A stretch of DNA of 64,000 nucleotides from Nostoc calcicola FACHB-3891 (lineage in GTDB: Bacteria > Cyanobacteriota > Cyanobacteriia > Cyanobacteriales > Nostocaceae): NCBI RefSeq assembly GCF_014697355.1, contig NZ_JACJRQ010000032.1, positions 25,070-89,069 on the forward strand, read 5' to 3'. The stretch's first letter is position 1, and every line of letters starts with the position of its first letter. The notes under the pieces are model-generated. The model saw only the letters and a list, made by a program, of their open reading frames with translations, searched no databases and was not told where the DNA came from. Of this stretch, positions 44,835-52,718 are shown piece after piece. Made by a program: the position numbers and the translations under genes.

Positions 44835-45614
44835 ATGTCAAAAATAGAGCAATTTGACAAATGGGTGCAAGACGCACGGCGAGATGACGACTACATCAAT
44901 GCTACCAAGTGGTGTAAGCATTTTGGGTATGACTTGAGGAACTGGAAACGATTGCCAGAAACAAAGGCTAGACTAACGGCACTTTCTGAAGAACTAGAAA
45001 TTAGTCACTCGGTATCTAAAGAATTAATTTACACTAGTGGCAGAGGGAACAGGGCTGTTACTTGGGTTCACCCAATCATGGCAGTTCACCTAGCCAGCTA
45101 CCTCGATCCAGCCTTCGCCAACTATGTAGCCAAGATTTTTGTCAGGTACGTCACTGCTGACCCAACTCTCGCTGCTGATATTGCCTCACGCCAAAACACA
45201 GTAGAAGGGCTGGATATCATCAACGAGGCAGTTCAGAAGCAGTACAGCCTCATTTTTGGGCGCGATTGGATCTGTGAAACAGATAAAATGAGGTTTGATT
45301 TCTTAGATAAAGAACCTTGGTCGAGACATCAACTTTCAGAGTCCAATTTAGTGTCTATTTTAAACAATAAATTTGGATTGCCTTGCAAAAGGCTTGTTGT
45401 AATTTATCCGATAAGTCAAGAGTTAATTGAAGACTTTTTGAAAGAGAAATATCCCAACACTTATCAGAGCGCGTATAAAATTCTTGAGGGACTTTCAAAA
45501 CCGCGCCTATATATATCACTAGCTGATGAAGTTGCTTTATTTAGCTATTTCTTCCGAGAAATTAATGATTGGGTAAAAGAGAAAGGCGGCACTGATTGTA
45601 GCTTTTTGAGGTAG
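44835..45614 (+). CDS. KilA-N domain protein, long form
   Basis: This 259-aa protein has a KilA-N domain in the first 115 residues (DDDYINATKWCKHFGYDLRNWKRL...VTWVHPIMAVHLASYLDPAFANYVAKIFVRY), about 70% like its neighbour. The extra C-terminal domain of about 130 aa (IFGRDWICETDKMRFDFLDKEPW...VVIYPISQELIEDFLKEKYPNTYQSAYKILEG) was not recognised. It is cotranscribed with the short form and ends at a strong terminator (45629). The short form looks like a copy of this gene lacking the second domain, or the reverse. The likely role is regulation or replication of the element. Confidence 0.82.
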   Translation: MSKIEQFDKWVQDARRDDDYINATKWCKHFGYDLRNWKRLPETKARLTALSEELEISHSVSKELIYTSGRGNRAVTWVHPIMAVHLASYLDPAFANYVAKIFVRYVTADPTLAADIASRQNTVEGLDIINEAVQKQYSLIFGRDWICETDKMRFDFLDKEPWSRHQLSESNLVSILNNKFGLPCKRLVVIYPISQELIEDFLKEKYPNTYQSAYKILEGLSKPRLYISLADEVALFSYFFREINDWVKEKGGTDCSFLR

Positions 45615-45628
45615 TGCCCGTGAACTAC

Positions 45629-45667
45629 AAAAACGACCCCCAGTCGTTGACCAGGGGTCGTTTTTTG
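45629..45667 (+). terminator. Rho-independent terminator after the KilA-N genes
   Basis: AAAAACGACCCC (45629-45640) and GGGGTCGTTTTTT (45654-45666) form a stem of 11-12 bp with a 13-nt loop and T-run. Confidence 0.85.
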
Positions 45668-45698
45668 TACGCGATCGCTAACTCTCCCGATTGAACCT

Positions 45699-45950
45699 TA
45701 ACCCTCAATCGAGTTGTCGTTGAACAACCGCTAACTTCCACAGGGCTGACTTCCGACTTCCAACAACTAGTTGATGAAGTTGTAAGTTGAAGTTGGAAGT
45801 TACTGCAACGTGCAGCGGCAACACCAGCCGTCTGCGATTACGTACAAAAACGTTGAGCGATCGCCCCACGTTTTTGTACGTAATCAAACGCCGGTCATCC
45901 ACTGTTTTTTTTATTGGCAGTAACCCTCAATCGAGTTGTCGTTGAACAAC
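45699..45950. repeat. Patchwork of short direct and inverted repeats
   Basis: A 30-bp sequence starting TAACCCTCAATCGAGTTGTC is present exactly at 45699-45728 and 45921-45950. Between them a perfect 17-bp inverted repeat (GATTACGTACAAAAACG and its complement, 45836-45852 and 45869-45885) surrounds a HIP1 site. A 50-bp stretch starting GAAGTTGTAAGTTGAAGTTG (45776) recurs at 46623 on the other side of the Uma2 gene. Confidence 0.75.
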
Positions 45951-45952
45951 TG

Positions 45953-46567
45953 TTAGGTCATCAAAACTTCTTTAGCAGTCAGGCGTAATTCTGGGAAAGT
46001 GGGAGAGGATATCAACTCATCTCCCCTAAACTGAGCTACTTGATATTCACCTTCAATCAGGGAATAAATTGATAGGGTTGGCAACTTGGGATTGCCGATA
46101 AATCTCCTACCGCCTACTCCCAAGTAATCTATGATCCAATACTCAGGAATTCCTATGGCTTCGTAGTCACTAACTTTATTCCCGTAATCAACACCCCAGT
46201 TAGTGCTAACGACCTCTGCGACAAAAGGAACCGATGCGGCTTGGGTCACAGTCGATTGTTTCTGCCATAGCGATTCATTGGCTAGATTGTCAACATTTAA
46301 CAGCAGGATGTCAGGGCAGTAGCCAGAGTCTACCATTGGTGGTTTAACAAAAGCATTTTTAGAGATGACGTAGGGTAGGTTCCTCCTAATTATCTCTACT
46401 GTTAAGTTGCGACTTAGTAGCGCGATGATGAGTTCATGTTCACCTACGGGCTGATTCATTTCTACAATTGTTCCGTTGTGCAGTTCATAGCGTACCCCTG
46501 TGTCGGGATACCATTCCGCGAATTGTTCAAAAGTTACTGGGGCTGGCAAGACTTGAACCATATCCAC
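45953..46567 (-). CDS. Uma2-family (DUF820) putative endonuclease
   Basis: This 204-aa protein has the full family pattern: TFEQFAEWYPDTGVRYELHNGTIVEM (start region), NAFVKPPMVDSGYCPDILLLN (core Asp), and VPFVAEVVSTNWGVDYGNKVSDYEAIGIPEYWIIDYLGVGGRRFIG (E-x(n)-K and the D-Y dyad). Its length is typical of a stand-alone member without the coiled coil seen at 27976. Flanked by near-identical 50-bp repeats (45776 and 46623), it may have moved in as a unit. The function is unknown in the family. Confidence 0.85.
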   Translation of the reverse strand: MDMVQVLPAPVTFEQFAEWYPDTGVRYELHNGTIVEMNQPVGEHELIIALLSRNLTVEIIRRNLPYVISKNAFVKPPMVDSGYCPDILLLNVDNLANESLWQKQSTVTQAASVPFVAEVVSTNWGVDYGNKVSDYEAIGIPEYWIIDYLGVGGRRFIGNPKLPTLSIYSLIEGEYQVAQFRGDELISSPTFPELRLTAKEVLMT

Positions 46568-47487
46568 GCTCTCTTTGTGTCATAGCTGTTATTTTAGTCA
46601 TTGCATTAGGGTAATAATTTTAGAAGTTGTGAGTTGAAGTTGAAAGTCACTGCAACGTGCAGCTGCAAGTCCAGCACTAGGCGATTATGCATAGGGTTCT
46701 ACAAAAGTACACGGCGTAAATCGTCCGTAACGCGATCGCCCTCGCGGAGCCTTAACCCCCCGCCGGAGAACATCCGTAAACAGTGGCATGGTTCTAGACT
46801 TACGGAAACTTTCAAAGTTTCCTTGCGTTCTGGAATGCATTTACATTTCCCACTGCTTGGATCTCTTAAGGTTTCCCCGATGCGAAACGTAAATGAAAAT
46901 ACTTTCGCTAACACGTCCCGTACTTTGGAAACGTTATACCTTTCCCTATGTCCTGGAAGCATCCAAGAACATCAAGACAGTTTTCAAACCCTATAGGGGT
47001 TCTCAAGTATCGGGAACTGTTTGGGATGATTTTTAATTCACGCTAATATTTTTTCGGCAAGTATACTTGTGACTGGTTTAATATTTGCTTTAATTGCAGT
47101 GCCAGCAATGGAGTTACTCTCTTCGACATTAACCCCAAAGAAACCAAGTTCACTGATCAACACCCAGAAAAACCTATCAAAAACTAACGCAAGGGTTTAA
47201 CCCTTCCGCTGAAAAAAACACGTAAACAATAAAGATAAAAACCTAATAGGTTTAGCCAGAAACGTCTACGGATTTTAAAGGCAGTCTAACCACGGACTCA
47301 TAGCCCAAAGGACAAGGCGTGAATCTCACTCAGTTGGTGGCGACTACTATACTTGTCCATAGAACATTTTTCTAGCAGGTTAACCTGTTTGAAAAACTTT
47401 CTCTACTTCTGACAAATTTTTTGAATGCTTTCTTCGACCCTAGTCCCAAAGAAAGGGATACGTCGTAGTAGCTCTATAGCCGCGCAC
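46568..47487. other. Palindrome-rich, apparently non-coding end of element 1
   Basis: No convincing gene. Short perfect inverted repeats crowd it: GGAAACTTT-C-AAAGTTTCC (46804-46822), AAGGGTT-T-AACCCTT (47191-47205), AAACCTA-A-TAGGTTT (47239-47253) and CAGGTTAACCTG (47376-47387). Two partly matching stretches, TCTTCGACATTAACCCCAAAG (about 47120) and TCTTCGACCCTAGTCCCAAA (about 47434), suggest an internal duplication. Open frames here have odd composition and no family look. A structured RNA or a set of protein-binding sites are both possible. Confidence 0.5.
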
Positions 47488-47709
47488 TCATACAGCTCTA
47501 ACCCTTGAGTGCAGCAAGTCATTACTCCGTTGCATCCTGACGCAGACCGTACAGCAGTCCTCACCAAAATCAAAGTTTTGCAACGGCAGAGCGTGGCTTG
47601 CACGAATCTTGCGGCCGCACAAGGTAAACCAAGTTTGCTGACCCGGCTTTTCAGTGTCCATTAGATGCAGTGCCTTGTTTTGGCTCATTCGTCTTCCTAG
47701 TACATCCAT
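47488..47709 (-). CDS. Small putative zinc-binding protein
   Basis: This 73-aa protein reads NKALHLMDTEKPGQQTWFTLCGRKI...FGEDCCTVCVRMQR. The order H-L-x-D...T-L-C-G-R...C-x-x-C-x-x-C is like small zinc-knuckle proteins of phages and mobile elements. Just upstream an inverted repeat ATACACTTG/CAAGTGTAT (47715-47741) could be its operator. It is short, so the call is tentative. Confidence 0.4.
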   Translation of the reverse strand: MDVLGRRMSQNKALHLMDTEKPGQQTWFTLCGRKIRASHALPLQNFDFGEDCCTVCVRMQRSNDLLHSRVRAV

Positions 47710-48053
47710 ACCAAATACACTTGCGTTTAAAACAAGTGTATAAACTTTGACAGGTATCCTGCAAGTTGTTGCAAAATTTTGCTGGACAACATTTGTTATC
47801 CGGCTGCAAATTTTGACTTATGCACCACTGTTGCATCTCCAGTCGAGGGTTAAGGCGCGATTACAAATTCATTTGATCGTGCAGCTAAAACTTCACACCT
47901 CTTTACTCCAGTAAGCCACAGTTGGCAAATCAAATTACCGTTACACTAGGGTTTTGGATGTTTAAACCACAAGCTTTAAGACAAAAATAAGCCACGCAAA
48001 ACGCAGACTTGTAAAACTATTGATATATAACGGTTTTAGGCTTTAATCTACCA

Positions 48054-48062
48054 TATACCCTG
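48054..48062. other. Right core site (attR-like) of element 1
   Basis: TATACCCTG, second copy of the 9-bp repeat. It is immediately followed by GCTAGAATACAATTTCTTCG, which codes Leu-Glu-Tyr-Asn-Phe-Phe of NifD. Confidence 0.9.
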
Positions 48063-48523
48063 GCTAGAATACAATTTCTTCGGCCCCACCAAGATTGCTG
48101 AATCCTTACGGGAAATCGCTTCTAAGTTTGACGAGAAAATCCAAGCAAACGCTGAGAAGGTAATTGCCAAGTATCAGCCAACAATGGATGCGATCGTTTC
48201 TAAGTATCGCCCCCGCTTGGAAGGTAAGACCGTTGCCATCATGGTTGGTGGTCTACGTCCTCGCCACGTTGTCCCAGCTTTCCAAGACTTGGGCATGAAG
48301 ATGATTGGTACAGGTTATGAATTTGCTCATAACGATGACTACAAACGTACCACCCACTACATCGAAAACGGCACCATCGTTTACGATGACGTTACCGCTT
48401 ACGAATTCGAGGAATTTGTGAAGGCACTTAAGCCAGACTTAATTGCTTCTGGTGTGAAAGAGAAGTACGTCTTCCAAAAAATGGGTCTACCTTTCCGTCA
48501 AATGCACTCTTGGGATTACTCCG
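48063..48523 (+). CDS. nifD: Nitrogenase MoFe alpha chain, segment 2 of split gene
   Basis: This middle part of nifD has about 154 codons: W-L-E-Y-N-F-F-G-P-T-K-I-A-E-S, then KFDEKIQANAEKVIAKYQPTMDAIVSKYRPRLEGKTV, GGLRPRHVVPAFQDLGMKM and MGLPFRQMHSWDYS with the FeMo-co histidine. Homology stops at GGATTACTCCG (48513-48523). NifD should continue G-P-Y-H-G-Y-D-G-F. Instead 26 unrelated codons lead to a stop at 48601-48603. The two segments sum to about 454 codons of a protein that is normally near 480-500 aa, so only the last few dozen codons are missing from the window. Confidence 0.95.
48513..48523. other. Left core site of element 2, the classical nifD element site
   Basis: GGATTACTCCG, the 11-bp direct repeat known for the nifD element of Anabaena PCC 7120, at the codons Trp-Asp-Tyr-Ser-Gly. 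The partner copy was not seen up to 64000. Confidence 0.88.
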
Positions 48524-48854
48524 AACCTAGCGATCGCTCTTACAAGTCAATTAAATCAATATTTTTTAGCCACCAGAGAAAAAAGAGCCTATTTCTAGCC
48601 TAAATGCAAGTTACAGGATTATTTACTAACACTCTTTTTTAATGCTTCAGACAGTATAACTCTTATAGAGTCTGGTTTTTAAATTTCAAAAGCATTTTGC
48701 TCAAATAAAAACTGTTAAATAAAAGACTATTTTAAATGACAATTTTTTAGATTAAATGCCTAAATCTTTTTTGTCTAGCGTAAAGACGCAAATAATAACG
48801 CAAAAATTCTGACTTTTGCTAGTCTGTAAGGTGATACTATAATGTTCGTCTAAG

Positions 48855-49187
48855 TTAAACTCGCAACGCATCACGCATAAAAATCACTAACTTTGGAAGT
48901 ACCTGAAAAAATTCTTTTTCGTTGTTAAATTGGTGAGTTTCAAGAAAGATATTGTTACTCGTAGATATTTCAATAATTTCCATCACACAAGCTCCTGACT
49001 CCCAAACTGTCACTCTACCAAGATGTAATAAACTTTCAAAATCAAGACACATAGCTGAATTATCGCTAGGTTGACAGTATGTCAGCGTGTATTTCAGCTG
49101 ATAAGCAGCAAAACGTGACATTAATCCTAGTTGAAATCGGTCAAAACCTCGTTCTGAAATTAGTTTTGTTAATGGATTGATACTCAT
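48855..49187 (-). CDS. Hypothetical protein
   Basis: This 110-aa protein reads MSINPLTKLISERGFDRFQLGLMSRFAAYQLKYTLTYC, then an alternating beta-rich C-terminal half (SLLHLGRVTVWESGACVMEIIEIS). It was not recognised. It is soluble, without a signal. It is the first gene inside element 2 and points back towards nifD. It is probably a real cyanobacterial gene, since its composition is normal. Confidence 0.5.
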   Translation of the reverse strand: MSINPLTKLISERGFDRFQLGLMSRFAAYQLKYTLTYCQPSDNSAMCLDFESLLHLGRVTVWESGACVMEIIEISTSNNIFLETHQFNNEKEFFQVLPKLVIFMRDALRV

Positions 49188-49228
49188 TTATGATTACAGA
49201 AGTTTTCATTTGCTGTGACTATACATTA

Positions 49229-49424
49229 CAGGGCGGCCGCATCTAAATTGCTCTCGAACGCAACGAAAGTTAAGAACCAATGAAAAAATCGGGATTTCGC
49301 GTTTAATTATTTTTTAAGGCCCAAAGCTATCGCCTAAATTTCTCGCAATAAGCAAGGGTTAATGACATTATTTTTAGCTCTATTGAGAATATACTTTGCT
49401 TATTGACATGATGCGGCCGCCCTG
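49229..49424. repeat. 196-bp unit with 15-bp inverted repeats containing NotI sites
   Basis: CAGGGCGGCCGCATC (49229-49243) and its exact complement GATGCGGCCGCCCTG (49410-49424) bracket 166 bp of AT-rich DNA without a gene. The GCGGCCGC octamers are rare in such DNA. The unit ends 60 bp before the restriction gene and may be a MITE-like insertion or a control region for it. CATTA lies close outside both ends. Confidence 0.6.
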
Positions 49425-49483
49425 CTACACATTAGTAGCTTCAAGTTAGGATATGATACTTTACACTAATTTTTACTTTATCA

Positions 49484-50146
49484 ATGACAATTTTGACCGT
49501 AGAAACCTTATGTTCAGAAGCTGCCATATTCTCAGCAGCCGAGTCTTTACATCCAGAACCTTTGCTATATGGTGTGACTGATGGTAAGGCTGTCGGGACA
49601 TACTTGGAACAAAAATTTAGACTTTATCTCAAACAGCGATATGAATTTGTAGAGGGTAATTCTGCAAGCGGTATTGACTTTCCAGGGTTACTTGTAGATG
49701 TGAAGGTAACAAGCATTCGACAACCACAATCATCATGTCCTTTCAAATCTGCACGACAAAAGATATTTGGACTTGGGTATTCGCTGCTGATTTTCGTCTA
49801 CGATAAAACAGACAATAGCACGAACCACACAGCAACCCTAAATATTTTGCATACTATTTATGTAAGCGCCGAAAGAACCGCAGATTTTCAGATGACTCGT
49901 GGAATTCGCAATATCATAGCAAACGAAGGTAATAAAGATGATTTAATTGCTTTCATGCTCGATCGCAATTTACCCGTTGATGAAATTGAGGCAAGCAACA
50001 TCGCCGATGAAATTATGAGCAATCCACCTGTACAGGGTTTTGTGACTATTTCCAACGCTTTGCAATGGCGACTCCAGTATGGAAGAGTAATAGAACGTGC
50101 TGGTCAAGAAGATGGTATAATTCCTGTTTACAAAATTAATCCATGA
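49484..50146 (+). CDS. Type II restriction endonuclease (putative)
   Basis: This 220-aa protein is placed directly before an adenine methyltransferase, with a 4-bp overlap. A PD-(D/E)xK-like core is visible: ASGIDFPGLLVDVKVTSIRQPQSSCPF, with D in GIDF and D-x-K in VDVK. Upstream helices (VGTYLEQKFRLYLKQRYEF) carry a possible E. A C-terminal helix pair (NALQWRLQYGRVI) may bind DNA. The recognition sequence cannot be read. The length is typical of type IIP enzymes. In the element context it may act as a retention or defence module. Confidence 0.7.
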   Translation: MTILTVETLCSEAAIFSAAESLHPEPLLYGVTDGKAVGTYLEQKFRLYLKQRYEFVEGNSASGIDFPGLLVDVKVTSIRQPQSSCPFKSARQKIFGLGYSLLIFVYDKTDNSTNHTATLNILHTIYVSAERTADFQMTRGIRNIIANEGNKDDLIAFMLDRNLPVDEIEASNIADEIMSNPPVQGFVTISNALQWRLQYGRVIERAGQEDGIIPVYKINP

Positions 50147-51585
50147 CTCATACTGCACATAAAACAAAGATAGAGTACGGAGATTTTCAGACACCATTAG
50201 AATTAGCTAATAAAGTATGTAAGAAGCTAGTTGAACTTGGCATAACACCAGATATTATAGTTGAGCCAACGTGTGGAGTTGGTAATTTTATTGAAGCAGC
50301 TTTAGATTCATTTCAATCAGCAAATAAAATTTTTGGAGTTGAAATCAATTTTGACTATTTAAATCAAGCTCAAACAAAAGCTAAATTTGTTAGTCAGAAA
50401 AAAATTCAAATTATATATGGGGATTTTTTTAAATTTGATTGGTCATCAATTATAGAAAACTCAAATGATGAAATCTTAGTCATTGGTAATTTACCTTGGG
50501 TAACAAATTCGCAGCAAGGTAGCATTGATGGAAAGAATTTACCAAATAAGAGTAATTTCCAAAAGTATTCTGGTTTAGATGCAATTACAGGTAAGAGTAA
50601 TTTTGATATATCTGAATGGATGTTAATTCACGTTGTGCGATGGCTACAAAAGCGTGAAGGTTATTTAGCGATTTTATGTAAGAGTTCTGTTGCTAGGAAA
50701 ACATTAACTTATATTAGTTCTCAAGAATTACATCTTGCTTACTGTGCAACTTACAAAATAGATACAAAAAAATATTTTGATGCTATTGTTGATGCGTGTT
50801 TACTGCTATGTAAATTTGACTCAAATTCACAAAATTATTTCTGTGATGTATTCAGTAGCCTTGAAACTTCTAATTATTATCGAATAGGTTATTGGAATGA
50901 TGTACTTGTCAGAGATATTATTACATTTGAAAAGCTACAAAATCTCTACGATAAAAAATCAAAAATAAAATGGCGCTCTGGCATTAAACATGATTGCGCC
51001 AGTGTGATGGAATTTCGCAAAATTAACAACACTCTGATTAATGGATTGGGAGAAGCTGTTGATATTGAAGAAACATATATTTTTCCTTTGCTTAAAGGTT
51101 CCTATGTAGCTCAAAATAAAACAAAGGTTACTGATAGATATGTTTTAGTAACTCAAAGATTTGTGGGTGAATCTATCGAACATATTAAAGATTCTGCTCC
51201 TAAAACTTGGAACTATCTAGAAGCATATTCACAATACCTAGACAAAAGAAAAAGTAAAATTTATCAAGATAACCCTCGATTTTCGATTTTTGGTGTAGGT
51301 TCGTACACTTTTGCACCTTGGAAAATTGCAATTTGTGGACTTTATAAGAAATTGGACTTTAGATTGATAGGTAAGATAGGAGAAAAACCTACTGTTTTTG
51401 ATGATACAGTTTACTTTATTAGCTTTGATGATGAAAAAGTTGCATGTAAAACTTTTGAACTTTTGACTTCTTGGATAGCAAAAGACTTTTATTCGTCTCT
51501 AATTTTTTGGGACGAAAAGCGCCCAATCAAGTCTAGTATTTTAAATAAATTAAACTTGGCAGCTTTAGCAGAAGCATCTGCTTGA
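50143..51585 (+). CDS. Adenine-specific DNA methyltransferase (type II)
   Basis: This 480-aa protein has AdoMet motif I as VEPTCGVGNFIEAAL (about residue 40) and catalytic motif IV as VIGNLPWVTNSQQG (about residue 109), an NPPW/NLPW form of N6-adenine enzymes. The SGLDAITGKSNFDISEWMLI segment after it is typical of gamma-class enzymes. The C-terminal half is the target-recognition region. The start ATGA overlaps the end of the nuclease gene, so translation is coupled. It protects the host against its partner nuclease. Confidence 0.85.
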   Translation: MTHTAHKTKIEYGDFQTPLELANKVCKKLVELGITPDIIVEPTCGVGNFIEAALDSFQSANKIFGVEINFDYLNQAQTKAKFVSQKKIQIIYGDFFKFDWSSIIENSNDEILVIGNLPWVTNSQQGSIDGKNLPNKSNFQKYSGLDAITGKSNFDISEWMLIHVVRWLQKREGYLAILCKSSVARKTLTYISSQELHLAYCATYKIDTKKYFDAIVDACLLLCKFDSNSQNYFCDVFSSLETSNYYRIGYWNDVLVRDIITFEKLQNLYDKKSKIKWRSGIKHDCASVMEFRKINNTLINGLGEAVDIEETYIFPLLKGSYVAQNKTKVTDRYVLVTQRFVGESIEHIKDSAPKTWNYLEAYSQYLDKRKSKIYQDNPRFSIFGVGSYTFAPWKIAICGLYKKLDFRLIGKIGEKPTVFDDTVYFISFDDEKVACKTFELLTSWIAKDFYSSLIFWDEKRPIKSSILNKLNLAALAEASA

Positions 51586-51761
51586 TTTTATATAGACGGA
51601 AAAGTATTTGGCTTTGCACTGTGTGTTTAAAGATGTGAGTATAATGCTATGAATGGCAAAATCAATGACCAGGATACAGATTCTGACGTAGATATATCCA
51701 ATTTCTGAATCTTTGTTAGCAATCTCTAAAACTGACTATGCTTATGCTGTTGCCTAAATAT

Positions 51762-52364
51762 TTAAATATTACTGAATTGCTGAACAATTGTCTGTACAAT
51801 TGCCAAAATAGCTCCTACGTTATCCAAGTAATATCTTTGTTTATCAAGCAAAGCTACTTTTTGTGAAAGTTGAAGAAACTGCCATACTTCTCCTGTTGTC
51901 ACGCATCCATACACAGGTATTTCTGCTTGTCCAGATGAACGATTGAATAAATCTGCCGCGACCATTTGGGCGATGCACTGTCCTAACCCAGCTTCAATAT
52001 CATTTTTCTTCGCTTCCACAACAGTGAGAATTGGACTTCGCAACGGTGGTAATGGTGGAGCTATTGCTAAAATAAAATCACATTCCCCAATCAAACCCTG
52101 TGCAGGATCGACATCAAGTCTTTGTCCAGAGAAAATAGCCAAGCTATTTTGGCTCAGATCCCGACAGGTTAATAAAATCGGTACAATAATAAATTCGCTT
52201 CGAGCCTTTTCACTAATTAGAGCTAATTGGGTTCGCTTTCCTAAAGTTTCATTTAACCAAGAAGGAATGGAAACAGGTGTAAGTTCAGGAAATAAATCGG
52301 CTTCTTGGGTAGTAATTCCCAAAACAGCCGCAGCTTTTTCTAAAGTAAAGTCGCTGTACGCCAT
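51762..52364 (-). CDS. PD-(D/E)xK nuclease-like hypothetical protein
   Basis: This 200-aa protein (start MAYSDFTLEKAAAVLG chosen; the in-frame ATG at 52406 adds 14 residues) has GECDFILAIAP...ILTVVEAKKNDIEAGLGQCIAQMVAA. The D-x(n)-E-x-K order and the Q-C-x-x-Q helix fit the nuclease-like core of a large cyanobacterial family. Its biological role is unknown. A truncated second copy lies divergently at 52573 (MPYSQFT...), showing local duplication. Confidence 0.65.
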   Translation of the reverse strand: MAYSDFTLEKAAAVLGITTQEADLFPELTPVSIPSWLNETLGKRTQLALISEKARSEFIIVPILLTCRDLSQNSLAIFSGQRLDVDPAQGLIGECDFILAIAPPLPPLRSPILTVVEAKKNDIEAGLGQCIAQMVAADLFNRSSGQAEIPVYGCVTTGEVWQFLQLSQKVALLDKQRYYLDNVGAILAIVQTIVQQFSNI

Positions 52365-52572
52365 AGTTTTGAACTGCTTTGAGTTTATGACGTTTTTTAA
52401 ACGCAAAGGTACGCGGAGGTTAGCGCGGAGGTACGCAGAGGTTTTTTAAAGATAATTAGGCGCATCTTCATAGAGAATTGGTATAAGGAGATATTATACC
52501 GTTTATAATTGGCTTTGCCATAAGCATCGCTTCAAATTGCTAGACTTAATTTATATAGATAAATTGGAAATT

Positions 52573-52717
52573 ATGCCTTATAGTCAGTTTACAAATATCA
52601 GTAAAGTGAAAGAAGCTTTCCGGTTAAAAACACAGGAAGGTGGGCGATTTCTTCCTGTCATCGAAGGCATTGAAGTATCTGCGACACTGAGAGCATATCT
52701 TGAAGAAAGAACGAGAT
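52573..52717 (+). pseudogene. Truncated paralogue of the nuclease-like gene
   Basis: The first about 47 codons, MPYSQFTNISKVKEAFRLK and onwards, parallel the start of the gene at 52364 (MAYSDFTLEKAAAVLGITT; both then have P-x(2)-x(3)-V-S-x-x-L-x-x-x-L). The homology ends at ERTRFYLI near 52717, where the last codons of the giant helicase begin on the other strand. It is probably cut by a recombination event. Confidence 0.6.
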
Positions 52718-52718
52718 T

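Larger units (their letters stand above)
39831..48062. mobile_element. nifD-interrupting excision element 1 (8223 bp)
   Basis: The element is bounded by 9-bp direct repeats TATACCCTG at 39831-39839 and 48054-48062; one repeat plus the interior is 8223 bp. A tyrosine recombinase gene starts 111 bp inside the left end. Contents in order: recombinase, coiled-coil protein, ribbon-helix-helix protein, small hypothetical gene, iteron-like array, two KilA-N genes, a Uma2 gene and a palindrome-rich tail with one small gene. The insertion codon is different from the classical Anabaena site (GGATTACTCCG), which lies 450 bp further along nifD in the next segment and is itself occupied. Confidence 0.93.

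Noticed and set aside
46634..46996. 120-aa open frame (and an 87-aa one on the minus strand)
   Set aside because: No ribosome site, odd serine- and arginine-rich composition, and it runs through short palindromes.
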